Below are positions 39,176 to 47,946 of a stretch of 64,000 nt of DNA, one piece after another. The position numbers and the translations under genes were made by a program. This DNA comes from JBDTSW01 sp963799815. GTDB lineage: Bacteria > Actinomycetota > Thermoleophilia > Solirubrobacterales > 70-9. Where the stretch lies: contig CAWCYG010000001.1 of assembly GCA_963799815.1 (NCBI GenBank), forward strand, positions 372,001 through 436,000, read 5' to 3'. The stretch's first letter is position 1; every line of letters starts with the position of its first letter. The notes beneath the pieces were generated by a model. It was given only the letters and a program-made list of their open reading frames with translations. It made no database searches and was not told the DNA's origin.

Positions 39176-40603
39176 CTAGCCCGGTGGGATGTTCTGGTTA
39201 AGGCGGAAGAGGTTGCCGGGGTCGTACTTGCGCTTCAGCGCCTGCAGGCGGTCGTACTTGTCGGATCCGTAGGCCTCGCGGACGCGCTCCTGGCCCTCGT
39301 CCATGAGGAAGTTGACGTAGACGCTCGTATGGTGTGACTCGAGCGCTGACCAGAAGTTCCTCACCCACTCCCGTTCCTCGTCGAAGCCATCCGCCGTCGC
39401 GGTCATGCCCGTAATGTTGAACGTGTGCCCGGCGCCGCGGCCGTTGAAGGCTGTCTGGTCGTCAGCTACACGCGCCACCGCCCCTCCGAGCTGCCAGATC
39501 GGGAAGGCGGTGAGCGGTGAGCGGATTTGCCGTGCATGGTCCACCGCGATGTCAATGACCTCGTCACTGAGCTCGACCACATCACACGCCCGCATGTAGT
39601 ACCAGCGGTCGTGCGGGAAGGATGCGTCGAACATCGCCTGATGGACGACGTAGGGCTTGGGCTCACAGAGATCGAGCACCGGCGCGGCGAACTCCTTTAG
39701 CGGACGCACCACCGCCTCCCCCTCCTCAACGGGTCCCGCGTAGCAGCACGCCACGCTCACGACCGGCTTGCCGTGAAGCTCTTGAGGGACGAAAGGAAGC
39801 GGCGGCGCCTTGCGCTGGACGACGATCGTCATCAGCTCGTCCGGCGCCTCGGCGCTCCACCCGCGGTAGAAGCGCAGAAGCTCAGGCGCCTGCTTGATAG
39901 GCCAGAAGATCGGCCCGGCGAAGACAACCGGGCCGACGGGATGCAGACGGAACTCGAACTCCGTGACTATCCCGAAGTTTCCGCCGCCGCCGCGAAGGCC
40001 CCAGAAGAGGTCAGGGTTCTCGCTCGAGCTTGCCGTCACGAGCTCGCCGTCGGCTGTGACCAGGTCGACGGATAGGAGCTGGTCGATCGTCAGCCCGTGC
40101 TTTCGCTGAAGCCACCCGATTCCCCCGCCCAGCGTGAGCCCCGCGACACCGGTATGGGTGACGATCCCGCCCGTCGTCGCGAGTCCGAACGCCTGGGTTT
40201 CCCGGTCGAGCTCGCCCCAGAGCACGCCGGCCTGCGCCCTCGCGGTGCGCGCCTCCGGGTCGACCCGGATCCCCTTCATCGGCCCCAGGTCGATGACGAC
40301 GCCGCCATCGCAGACGGACAGTCCGGGGAAGCTGTGCCCTCCGCTTCGGACGGCGAGCGGGAGCTCGGTGTTCCTCGCGAACCCGACTGCTGCGATCACG
40401 TCCGCTACGCCGGCGCAACGCGCGATCAGCGCCGGGGACCGATCGATCGACCCGTTCCAGACCTTACGGTGCTCGTCGTAGCTGGAATCCGCGGGCCGAA
40501 CCAGCTGGCCGCGAAAGGCGTCTCCCAGCCCGCGCAGTGCGGCCTCGTCGAGCGTCACGTCGGCAGCGCTGGGGCTCAGGTGGTTCCCTTCGACATCGCC
40601 CAC
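39176..40603 (-). CDS. FAD-linked oxidase, paralogue of the gene at 36821
   Basis: A 475-aa BBE-type flavoprotein: LAVRSGGHSFPGLSVCDGGV (about residues 75-94, with the FAD-anchoring His), GGIGWLQRKHGLTIDQLLS, RGGGGNFGIVTEFEF and C-terminal KYDPGNLFRLNQNIPPG. It resembles the oxidase at 36821 along its whole length, including several identical stretches, so one copy arose by duplication or parallel acquisition. GTG 40603 was chosen; the longer frame upstream runs through the hairpin element and is not coding. It ends 15 nt after R12, outside the last bounded cassette. Confidence 0.88.
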   Translation of the reverse strand: MGDVEGNHLSPSAADVTLDEAALRGLGDAFRGQLVRPADSSYDEHRKVWNGSIDRSPALIARCAGVADVIAAVGFARNTELPLAVRSGGHSFPGLSVCDGGVVIDLGPMKGIRVDPEARTARAQAGVLWGELDRETQAFGLATTGGIVTHTGVAGLTLGGGIGWLQRKHGLTIDQLLSVDLVTADGELVTASSSENPDLFWGLRGGGGNFGIVTEFEFRLHPVGPVVFAGPIFWPIKQAPELLRFYRGWSAEAPDELMTIVVQRKAPPLPFVPQELHGKPVVSVACCYAGPVEEGEAVVRPLKEFAAPVLDLCEPKPYVVHQAMFDASFPHDRWYYMRACDVVELSDEVIDIAVDHARQIRSPLTAFPIWQLGGAVARVADDQTAFNGRGAGHTFNITGMTATADGFDEEREWVRNFWSALESHHTSVYVNFLMDEGQERVREAYGSDKYDRLQALKRKYDPGNLFRLNQNIPPG

Positions 40604-40634
40604 AGTATCCCGCCTCGGCCGGGCCGGCGCCCTC

Positions 40635-40659
40635 GGGCACCAGCCCTGTTCCGGTGCCC
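40635..40659 (+). repeat. Second conserved element, hairpin-only copy
   Basis: GGGCACC (40635-40641)/GGTGCCC (40653-40659) with loop AGCCCTGTTCC; flanked by TC before and AAATC after, as in the other copies. The ATCCGCAT part is not recognisable. It lies beyond R12, hinting that the array once extended further. Confidence 0.6.
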
Positions 40660-40771
40660 AAATCGATGTCAGTACGAGGACCCCGACCCCGACCTGAACG
40701 GGCCCAGGGTCCGACGGTAACCCGTTCAAGTCCCCGTGAGGTCGCAGAGCGGCTTCGATGCGAGGCACGGG

Positions 40772-40805
40772 CGGCCCGCCGGCACAAGCGCGCGCCGGCG
40801 GGCCG
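40772..40805 (-). terminator. Strong hairpin terminator of the ABC-transport operon
   Basis: A perfect 12-bp stem CGGCCCGCCGGC/GCCGGCGGGCCG with a 10-nt loop lies 25 nt after the stop of the substrate-binding protein gene on the minus strand. No U-run. Confidence 0.65.
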
Positions 40806-40829
40806 TCCGTCTTCAGACCCTCGCGACCG

Positions 40830-41873
40830 CTAGGTGAAGCAGTAGTCGCGCAGGTCCTCGACGTTCTCCTCCGTGACCTCGGTCGGAGGCACGACAACCT
40901 GCGAGGGAACCTCGGGTTCAGTGAGGTCCGAGAAGCCCTCTCCCAGGGCGATCAGGCGCGCCATGTTCACGGCGGACCCCGCCATGGTCGGGTTGTAGAG
41001 GTAGGTCGACCGGTAGAGGCCGCCCTCCTCGATCGCGTCGAACGCGTTGCACGATCCGCCGACGCCCGTGAGGAACATCTCGTCCTCGCGGCCGGCGTTC
41101 TGGATCGCGGCGACGACGCCCTCGGCCATGTCGTCGTCGTGGGTGTACACGGCGTCGATCTGGTCCTCGGACTGGAGGATCGCCTCCATGGCCTCGAGCC
41201 CGGTATCCGGGTTGAAGTCACCGGGCTGCTGAGCGACGATCTCAACGCCGTTGCCGCAGAGCTCATTGATGGTGTCCTCGAACCCCTTGCTGCGGTCCTC
41301 GGTGACCGAGATACCCGCGAGGCCCTGGATCTCGACGACGTTGCCCTCGCAACCGAGCTCCTCGGCGATGTAGGTGCCGGCCTGAACTCCGATCCCATAG
41401 TTGTCGCCCAGGATGGTCGCCCTCGCGGCCTCGGGCGTCGAGAACAGGCGGTCGACGTTGACCACGGCGATGCCGGCCTCCATCGCCTTCTCCGCGACCG
41501 GGGTCAGCGCCTCGCCGTCATGCGGGAGAACGACCAGCGCGTCGGGCTCCTCGTTGATCAGCGTCTCGATCTGGGACGCCTGCGAGTCGGGGTCGGCGGC
41601 CTCGACCAGCTCGAACTCGACGTCGTCGAACTGATCCGCGGCCTCCTGCGCGTTCTTTGAGATCGCGCCGAGCCAGCCGTGGTCCGTGGGCGGCACGCTC
41701 GCCGCGATCGTCACGGTCCCGTCTGAGCCCCCGCTCTCCTCTGCCGAGGCGCTGGAGCCGCTGCTGTCGCTGCCGCCGCCGTCATCGCCGTCATCATCGC
41801 CGCCGCACGCCGCGACGCCTAGCGCCAACACGAGCGCCAGCATTGAACACATTAGTAGTCGCCTGAACGACAT
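40830..41873 (-). CDS. Sugar ABC transporter substrate-binding lipoprotein
   Basis: A 347-aa type 1 periplasmic-binding protein (RbsB/peripla_BP_4 group). Signal peptide with lipobox VAAC (Cys about 23), then an acidic/Ser/Gly linker (GGDDDGDDGGGSDSSGSS). The binding domain has PPTDHGWLGAISKNAQEAAD and VLPHDGEALTPVAEKAMEAG. It captures a sugar or cyclitol for the permease/ATPase encoded just upstream in the operon. ATG is preceded by AGGAGGAG. Last gene of the operon, with its own strong ribosome site, as expected for the most abundant component. Confidence 0.92.
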   Translation of the reverse strand: MSFRRLLMCSMLALVLALGVAACGGDDDGDDGGGSDSSGSSASAEESGGSDGTVTIAASVPPTDHGWLGAISKNAQEAADQFDDVEFELVEAADPDSQASQIETLINEEPDALVVLPHDGEALTPVAEKAMEAGIAVVNVDRLFSTPEAARATILGDNYGIGVQAGTYIAEELGCEGNVVEIQGLAGISVTEDRSKGFEDTINELCGNGVEIVAQQPGDFNPDTGLEAMEAILQSEDQIDAVYTHDDDMAEGVVAAIQNAGREDEMFLTGVGGSCNAFDAIEEGGLYRSTYLYNPTMAGSAVNMARLIALGEGFSDLTEPEVPSQVVVPPTEVTEENVEDLRDYCFT

Positions 41874-41951
41874 CTTCGAGATCTCCTCCTGAGGTTGGTG
41901 TGGTCCTTGGTCCCCCCGGGGTGTCCCGGGGCGAGGTGCTGGGTTCGCGGC

Positions 41952-42911
41952 TCAGATGCGCTCTGGGCGCTGGATCAGGACGGCCGCGAGGATGATCACC
42001 CCCTTCACGATCTGCTGCCACTCGGTGGCCAGATTGAGCTGGGTGAGCAGGTTGAAGATGATCGCGAACACGATTACGCCGAGGAACGTCCCGACGATGG
42101 TCGCGCGGCCCCCCGCGAGGCTCGTGCCGCCGATGACGACGGCGCCGATCGCGTCGAGCTCGAGCAGGTTGCCGCTGACAGGCGACGCGCTGGCAAGCCG
42201 AGCGGAGAGCAGGATCGCCCCAAGCCCCGCGAGCAGCCCGGTGAGGCAGTAGACGCTGAAGATGATTCGCTGCACCGGGACGCCGGCGATGCGCGCCGCC
42301 TCCCGGTTCCCGCCCACGGCGACCACGTAGCGCCCGTAGCGCGTCCGGTTGAGCCCGACCCAACCGAGAGCCGTGATCAAGAGGAAGATCAGGATCGAGA
42401 CCGGGATCGTGACGATCTCGCCGGTGCCGAACCAGCGGACCCCGTCGGCGCTGAACAGGCTGATCGGGAGCTTGTCGCTCATCAGCAGGGCGAGGCCCCG
42501 GGCCATCGCGAACATCGCGAGGGTCGCGATGAAGGGGACGACTCGCCCGTAGGCGATCGCGACGCCGTTGAAGCCGCCCATCACCAGTCCGAAAGCGAGC
42601 GCGCCGAGGATGAAGGCGGCCGACCCCGAGTCGACGAGCAGGCCGCCGGCGATGCCCGCCGCTGCCAGCATCGAGCCGACCGAGAGATCGATCCCCGAGG
42701 TGGCGATCACAAACGTCATCCCGACCGCGATCACCCCGACGACACTCGCCTGGGTGAGGATCGCCCGGAAGTTGTCGGCCGAGGCAAAGCTGCCTCCTTC
42801 GAGGATCGCCCCGACCAGGATCAGGATCGCGATCACCCCGACCAACGCGAACTCCTGGGTCCGCAGCCGGCCCGCCGCCACGCTCGGGATCGACAACCGT
42901 TGTGTGCTCAC
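41952..42911 (-). CDS. Sugar ABC transporter permease (RbsC-like)
   Basis: A 319-aa membrane protein with eight to ten helices: FALVGVIAILILVGAILEGG, VGVIAVGMTFVIATSGIDLS and GRYVVAVGGNREAARIAGV, the last being the EAA-like loop that contacts the ATPase. GTSLAGGRATIVGTFLGV is near the C terminus. All are typical of the ribose/xylose/inositol permease family. GTG start overlaps the ATPase stop by 4 nt. Confidence 0.93.
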   Translation of the reverse strand: MSTQRLSIPSVAAGRLRTQEFALVGVIAILILVGAILEGGSFASADNFRAILTQASVVGVIAVGMTFVIATSGIDLSVGSMLAAAGIAGGLLVDSGSAAFILGALAFGLVMGGFNGVAIAYGRVVPFIATLAMFAMARGLALLMSDKLPISLFSADGVRWFGTGEIVTIPVSILIFLLITALGWVGLNRTRYGRYVVAVGGNREAARIAGVPVQRIIFSVYCLTGLLAGLGAILLSARLASASPVSGNLLELDAIGAVVIGGTSLAGGRATIVGTFLGVIVFAIIFNLLTQLNLATEWQQIVKGVIILAAVLIQRPERI

Positions 42912-44443
42912 TGGGCCTCCCTCGCGATCTCATCTCGGTATTCGGCCTGGCCCGACGCAGCGACGGCGTGACGGAGCAGGTCGAGCTCACTGGTTTCCTC
43001 GCCCGCGACCTCGGCCACGAGCCTCCCCTCCTGCATCACGAGCACGCGGGTGCAGATGCCCGCCAGCTCGTCGAGCTCGGAGGAGACGACGACAACGCCG
43101 ATGCCCCGCGCCGCCAGGTCGGTGATCACCCGGTAGAGCTCGGCCTTCGTCGCCACGTCCACCCCGCGCGTCGGCTCGTCCAGCAGCAGGACCCGGCATT
43201 CGCGAAGCAGCCAGCGGGCCAGGACGACTTTCTGCTGATTGCCGCCGGAGAGATCCGCGACAACCCGCTCGACCTCCGCCGGAACCGTGTTCAGTGCGTC
43301 GAGCTGGCGCGCGGTCGCCTCGCGCTCGGCGCGCAGGCTCAGGAGCCGCCGGCGGAGGAATCGGCCGAGATTGGCCAGGCTCACATTCTTCGCCAGACTC
43401 CACTCCATGAGGAGGCCCTGGGACTTGCGGTCCTCGGGCGCGAGCCCGAGGCCGGCGGCGATCGCCTTGTCGGGCCGCCCCGCCACGAGCGGCTCCCCGG
43501 CCACCCGGACCTCACCGGAGTCGCGGCCATCCACCCCGTAGACGGCGCGCAGCAGCTCGCTCCGACCGGCCCCCACGAGCCCGCCGATTCCCAGCACCTC
43601 GCCGGCGCGGACCTCGAACGAGACATCCCGGACGTCGGGAAGGCGGGTCAGGCCCCGCACGTCGAGGAGCACGGTTCCGTTCCCGGTGACGCGATCCGGG
43701 TAGAGCTGGCCGACCTTGCGCCCCACCATCAGCTCCACGATCTCGTCGACCGCGGTGGATGCGGGCAGCCCAGAGGCGACCGTACGCCCGTCGGTCAGCA
43801 CCGTGACGCGGTCACCGAGCCGCCCGATCTCGTCGAGTCGGTGCGAGATGTAGATCACGCCGACGCCCTCGGCCGTCAGCCGGCGGACGACGCCGAACAT
43901 CGTCTCGATCTCGCCATCGTCGAGGATGGCGGACGGCTCGTCCATGATCAGCAGTCGCACTTGGCGCGAGAGGGCGCGGGCGATCGACACCACCTGGCGG
44001 GCCGCGGGCCGCAGGTCGCGGACGAACGCGCGCGGCGAGATCCCCTCGTGGTCGAGCCGCTTCAGGATCGCGGCCGTGTCGCTTCGCATCGTGCTCAGAT
44101 CGAGCAGGCGTGCCCGGCGCGGCTCGTGGCCGAGAAAGACGTTCTGGGCGACCGAGAGGTCCTCGACCAGATCAAGCTCCTGGTAGATCGTCGCGATGCC
44201 CCGGTCGATGGCCTCGGAGGGACTGCCGGCCGCCAGCGGCTCCCCCTCCAGTAGCACCTGGCCGGACGTCGGCTCAACCGCGCCCGAAACGCACTTGATC
44301 AGCGTCGACTTGCCCGCGCCGTTGGGGCCGACGATGCAGTGGACCTCGCCGGTGCGCACGTCGAAGTCCACGCCCTGCAGCGCCCGCACGCCCGGGTACT
44401 CCTTCTCCAGAGCTCGAATCTCAAGCAGCGGCGTCGCCTCCAT
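42908..44443 (-). CDS. Sugar ABC transporter ATPase with two nucleotide-binding domains (RbsA/XylG-like)
   Basis: A 511-aa protein with tandem ABC domains. The first has Walker A GPNGAGKST (about residues 38-46) and Walker B LLIMDEPSA, with a degenerate signature (RPAARQ). The second lacks a proper Walker A (GLVGAGRSEL) but keeps LSGGNQQK and VLLLDEPTRG. This asymmetry is normal in the carbohydrate-uptake CUT2 group. It drives import through the RbsC-like permease. ATG overlaps the preceding isomerase stop by one base. Confidence 0.94.
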   Translation of the reverse strand: MEATPLLEIRALEKEYPGVRALQGVDFDVRTGEVHCIVGPNGAGKSTLIKCVSGAVEPTSGQVLLEGEPLAAGSPSEAIDRGIATIYQELDLVEDLSVAQNVFLGHEPRRARLLDLSTMRSDTAAILKRLDHEGISPRAFVRDLRPAARQVVSIARALSRQVRLLIMDEPSAILDDGEIETMFGVVRRLTAEGVGVIYISHRLDEIGRLGDRVTVLTDGRTVASGLPASTAVDEIVELMVGRKVGQLYPDRVTGNGTVLLDVRGLTRLPDVRDVSFEVRAGEVLGIGGLVGAGRSELLRAVYGVDGRDSGEVRVAGEPLVAGRPDKAIAAGLGLAPEDRKSQGLLMEWSLAKNVSLANLGRFLRRRLLSLRAEREATARQLDALNTVPAEVERVVADLSGGNQQKVVLARWLLRECRVLLLDEPTRGVDVATKAELYRVITDLAARGIGVVVVSSELDELAGICTRVLVMQEGRLVAEVAGEETSELDLLRHAVAASGQAEYRDEIAREAQ

Positions 44444-45366
44444 CACGAAACCACTAGCGGGCGCAGGGTGGTGTGTGCGACGCGCAGGCCCGCCTCGACC
44501 TTCTCGGGGGTCCCGCCCCACACCGGGTCCTCGTGCTCGACGGAGAGCACGCCGTCGAACCCACCCTCGTAGAGCGCGTCGACGTACCGTGGGAAGTCGA
44601 CCTGGCCGAGACCCGGAATCCGATACCGCCACCAGCCCATGTCCCACGGGTCCTCGCCCCGGGTGGAGGTGCGGCCGAAGAACCCATAGCGGTTGCGGCG
44701 CTCCGGGAAGGTCTCGGCGTCCTTCGCGTGTGCGTGGGCCACCTTGTCGACGTAGGGGCGGAGCGCGGCGACCGGGTCGATGCCCAGCCACAGGAGGTGC
44801 GAGGGGTCGAAGTTGAGCCACAGGCCCAGGTCGAACATCCACTCCCACAGCTCAGGCGAGTAGGCGAGGTTGCCGGGGTAGCCGTCCGGGTGCCAGCCCT
44901 CCATCACGCAGTTCTCGATCATCAGCCTCACCTCGCGCTCGCCGGCGTGGTCGACGAGGGGTGGAAAGACCTGCTCGGCCTCCTGCAGGTTCTCCGCGAC
45001 ACTGCGGCTCGGGTCCCGCCCGATGAATGTGCCCACGGGGATGCCGCCGAGCGCGGCTGCCGCATCGATCACGGCGCGGAGGTGCCGGTGGGCGGCGTCT
45101 CGCTCGGCCGGGTCGGGGTGGAGGTTGTTGTCGTAGTAGGCGAGGGCCGAGCACTCGAGACCGTGCTTCGACAGAGCACTGCGCACGCGCTCGAGCTCGG
45201 CGTCGTCGAGGACGTCCGCCGCTATGTGGCTCGCGGTGAAGGGGCGGTCGCCGAGGCGGGGCCAGGCAGCGAGCTCGAGCGTCTCGTAGCCCTCCTGAGC
45301 CGCGAAAGCCGCGATCTCCTCGAGTGGACGCTCCGGCATGCATGCGGTGAGGAACCCCAGCTTCAC
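44443..45366 (-). CDS. Sugar phosphate isomerase/epimerase (AP endonuclease-2-like TIM barrel)
   Basis: A 307-aa xylose-isomerase-like TIM barrel. Metal/active-site strands visible: LMIENCVMEGW (Glu), NFDPSHLLWLGIDP (Asp and His), HAHAKDAE (His) and LSVEHEDPVW (Glu). Probably isomerises or epimerises a keto-sugar or inosose intermediate made by the dehydrogenase upstream. GTG start, 4-nt overlap with the dehydrogenase stop. Confidence 0.9.
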   Translation of the reverse strand: MKLGFLTACMPERPLEEIAAFAAQEGYETLELAAWPRLGDRPFTASHIAADVLDDAELERVRSALSKHGLECSALAYYDNNLHPDPAERDAAHRHLRAVIDAAAALGGIPVGTFIGRDPSRSVAENLQEAEQVFPPLVDHAGEREVRLMIENCVMEGWHPDGYPGNLAYSPELWEWMFDLGLWLNFDPSHLLWLGIDPVAALRPYVDKVAHAHAKDAETFPERRNRYGFFGRTSTRGEDPWDMGWWRYRIPGLGQVDFPRYVDALYEGGFDGVLSVEHEDPVWGGTPEKVEAGLRVAHTTLRPLVVS

Positions 45367-46544
45367 GCGGGCACCTCGACCCAGTCGCGGGACTCCGCCG
45401 AGCTCAGCACGGCCTCGGTGATCTCGGTCGCGCGCAGCCCGTCGGCGAGGCCGGGGAGTCCGTCCGGGCGTTCCCCGGCGATCGCCTTGTAGGTGTCGGC
45501 CACGAAGGCGTCGAAGCACGCGTTGAAACCCTGTGGATGGCCTCCCGGGAGCGTCGCGTAGGCGGCCGCCTCCGGAGCGAGGGTCCCGTGGTCGCGTGGA
45601 ACGGAGAGGTTTCCGCCACGGCCCCCGACCCACAGCGTCTCCGGGTTTTCCTGATCGAAGGAGATGCCGAGTTCCGTTCCGGAGACCTCGAACCAGAGCC
45701 GGTTCTTGCGGCCGGCCGAGACCTGCGAGACCACGAGCGACCCAAGCGCCCCGTCCTCCATCTCGAAGAGCAACGTGGCGACGTCCTCCGTCTCGACGCG
45801 TCTGGCGGCAGCGTTCCCGCCGTCACCGGCGGAGGAGAACGAATGCCCACCGCCGTTCCGGCGCTCCGGCTCGGCGATCATCGTCCGAGCGGTGAGCGCG
45901 GCGATGCGCCCGCCCGTGACGAACTCGACGAGGTCACACCAGTGCGCCCCGATGTCGGCGAAGGCGCGCGAGGGCCCGCCCCGCTGCGCGTCGACGCGCC
46001 AGTTGTTGTCATCGGGGGTGAGAAGCCAATCCTGGAGGTAGGTGCCATAAACGAGGCGGATCCCGCCGATAGAACCGGAGCGGATGCGGCTCCGTGCCTC
46101 GCGGACGATCGGGTAATAGCGGTATGCGAAGGGGACGGTGGCCACCCGGCCCGCGGCCTCGGCCACGCGGACCAGCTCCGCGGCGCCGCCGGGGTCGAAG
46201 GCGATCGGCTTCTCGCAGACGACGTGCTTGCCAGCCCTGAGCGCCGCTTCCGCGAGGCTGAGATGCAGGTCGTTGGGGGCGCAAATGTGCACGACGTCGA
46301 TCTCCTCCGAGGCGATCAGCTCCCCGGAGGTGGCGTAGACGGCGTCCACGCCGAGCTCGCGGCTTACCTCGGCGCTTCGCTCCGGGGAGGACGCGACGAC
46401 GCCGGCGAGCCGGGCGCCGGCGGCACGGGCCGCCTGAGCGTGAACGCGGCCGATGAAGCCGGCGCCGATGACGCCCGCGCGCAACGGCCGGGACGCCGGC
46501 TTCGTGCCTCGCGCCTCTGCGACCAGGGCTCCGCCCTCCTCCAT
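45363..46544 (-). CDS. Gfo/Idh/MocA-family NAD(P)-dependent sugar dehydrogenase
   Basis: A 393-aa oxidoreductase. The Rossmann motif GVIGAGFIGRVHA is at about residues 24-36 and the signature CEKPIAF at about 110, followed by the C-terminal beta-sheet domain (GAHWCDLVEFVTGG, EDVATLLFEMEDGALGSLVV). Family members oxidise myo-inositol, glucose or related sugars at a ring hydroxyl. First gene of the operon. A TATAGG box 7 nt before ATG, with TTGACA 15 nt further up, is a plausible leaderless promoter. Confidence 0.9.
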   Translation of the reverse strand: MEEGGALVAEARGTKPASRPLRAGVIGAGFIGRVHAQAARAAGARLAGVVASSPERSAEVSRELGVDAVYATSGELIASEEIDVVHICAPNDLHLSLAEAALRAGKHVVCEKPIAFDPGGAAELVRVAEAAGRVATVPFAYRYYPIVREARSRIRSGSIGGIRLVYGTYLQDWLLTPDDNNWRVDAQRGGPSRAFADIGAHWCDLVEFVTGGRIAALTARTMIAEPERRNGGGHSFSSAGDGGNAAARRVETEDVATLLFEMEDGALGSLVVSQVSAGRKNRLWFEVSGTELGISFDQENPETLWVGGRGGNLSVPRDHGTLAPEAAAYATLPGGHPQGFNACFDAFVADTYKAIAGERPDGLPGLADGLRATEITEAVLSSAESRDWVEVPA

Positions 46545-46680
46545 GTCGCGAACCTATAGGGCTTTTGGATTGGTGTCAAGCAAAAGTTGCCGAATGTCCT
46601 TCGGAAGTGCGTATATCCGCTTTACAAAGCCCAGACTTCAGCGCTTGACAAGGGCCGAAGCCGCTGATTGACTGGGCTCA
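46545..46680. promoter_or_regulatory. Divergent control region between sugar operon and ROK repressor
   Basis: This 136-nt AT-richer gap holds TTGACA/TATAGG (minus strand) toward the operon, TTGACA at 46645-46650 toward the repressor, and an inverted repeat CCGAA-TGTCC-TTCGG near 46590-46604 that could be the repressor operator. The arrangement suggests repression of both genes, relieved by sugar binding to the ROK protein. Confidence 0.5.
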
Positions 46681-47907
46681 ATGGCCTCCAATCCCTGGCC
46701 CGGCGCCCCGGAGCCGCTCGGCGCGGGGATGATGCTGCGGCTGATCCGGGAGGCCGACGGAGCGACGCGGGCCGACCTGGCGGCGCTGACCGGGCTCGCC
46801 CGCTCGACGATCTCCCAGCGCCTCGGACAGCTGCAGGCGCAGGGGCTGCTCCGCGAGCTCGACAGCGAGGAGTCGACGGGCGGCCGGCCTCCCTCGGTCC
46901 TCACCTTCAACGACGACGCAGGCGTCGTCCTCGCGGCGGACCTCGGGGCGACCCATTCCCGGCTTGCGGTCACGAACCTCGGCGGCGCGGTGCTGGCGGA
47001 GGAGCGCGGCGACATCGAGATCGCCGCCGGTCCCGAGCCGGTGCTCGACTGGGCCGACGAGCGCTTCCACGCGTTGCTCCGGGAGATCGGGCGCGACGAC
47101 GACGACGTGCGCGGCATCGGCATCGGCGTCCCGGGCCCCGTCGAGCATGCGACGGGCCGGCCCCGCAATCCGCCAATCATGCCCGGCTGGGACGGCTATC
47201 CGGTCCCGGAGCGGTTCGCCGACCGCTACGGCGTGCCGGTGCTGGTCGACAACGACGTGAACATCATGGGCCTCGGCGAGCACTGGACGCACTGGCGCTC
47301 GGTGGCCCATCTGCTCTTCGTGAAGGTCGGGACCGGGATCGGCTGCGGCGTCGTAAGCGAAGGGCGGATCCACCGAGGCGCCGATGGGGCGGCAGGCGAC
47401 ATCGGCCACATCAGGGTGGCAGCCGGAGATGAGGCCGAGCACGTCAGCTGCTCCTGCGGAAACGTGGGCTGCCTGGAGGCGCTCGCTGGGGGCGGGGCGA
47501 TGGCCCGGCGGCTGCGCGAGCAGGGGCTCGACGCTCCGCACGCGCGGGCAGTGGTCGATCTCGCGCGTGCCGGCGAGCCCGCCGCGGTCTCGCTCGTACG
47601 GGAGTCCGGAAGGCTGATCGGAGAGGTGCTCGCGGCGTCGGTCAATCTCTACAACCCGTCGGTGATGGTGATCGGCGGAGACGTGGCTCAGGCGCATGAG
47701 CAGCTACTCGCTGGGATCCGCGAGGTCGTCTACCAGCGCTCGTTGCCACTCGCGACAAGGCACCTGCGGGTCGTCCGGAGCCAGCTCGCCGATCGCGCGG
47801 GAGTTATCGGGGCAGCGGCGATGGTCACCGAGCACGTTCTCTCGCCCGCCGCGATCGACGCGGCCATCGCCGCCAGTCCTCCAGGCGAGGCGGCCGCGAT
47901 TGGCTGA
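46681..47907 (+). CDS. ROK-family transcriptional repressor
   Basis: A 408-aa NagC/XylR-type ROK protein. The N-terminal winged helix is LAALTGLARSTISQRLGQLQ (about residues 33-52). The kinase-like sugar domain has DLGATHSRLAV, GIGIGVPGPVEHATG and VKVGTGIGCGV. The zinc motif is CSCGNVGCLEALAGG (about 258-272). It is divergent from the ABC/catabolic operon and is probably its sugar-responsive repressor. Confidence 0.92.
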   Translation: MASNPWPGAPEPLGAGMMLRLIREADGATRADLAALTGLARSTISQRLGQLQAQGLLRELDSEESTGGRPPSVLTFNDDAGVVLAADLGATHSRLAVTNLGGAVLAEERGDIEIAAGPEPVLDWADERFHALLREIGRDDDDVRGIGIGVPGPVEHATGRPRNPPIMPGWDGYPVPERFADRYGVPVLVDNDVNIMGLGEHWTHWRSVAHLLFVKVGTGIGCGVVSEGRIHRGADGAAGDIGHIRVAAGDEAEHVSCSCGNVGCLEALAGGGAMARRLREQGLDAPHARAVVDLARAGEPAAVSLVRESGRLIGEVLAASVNLYNPSVMVIGGDVAQAHEQLLAGIREVVYQRSLPLATRHLRVVRSQLADRAGVIGAAAMVTEHVLSPAAIDAAIAASPPGEAAAIG

Positions 47908-47946
47908 TGCGCACGCTTGGGAGATCGGCTAGGAGAGAGGAGCAGC

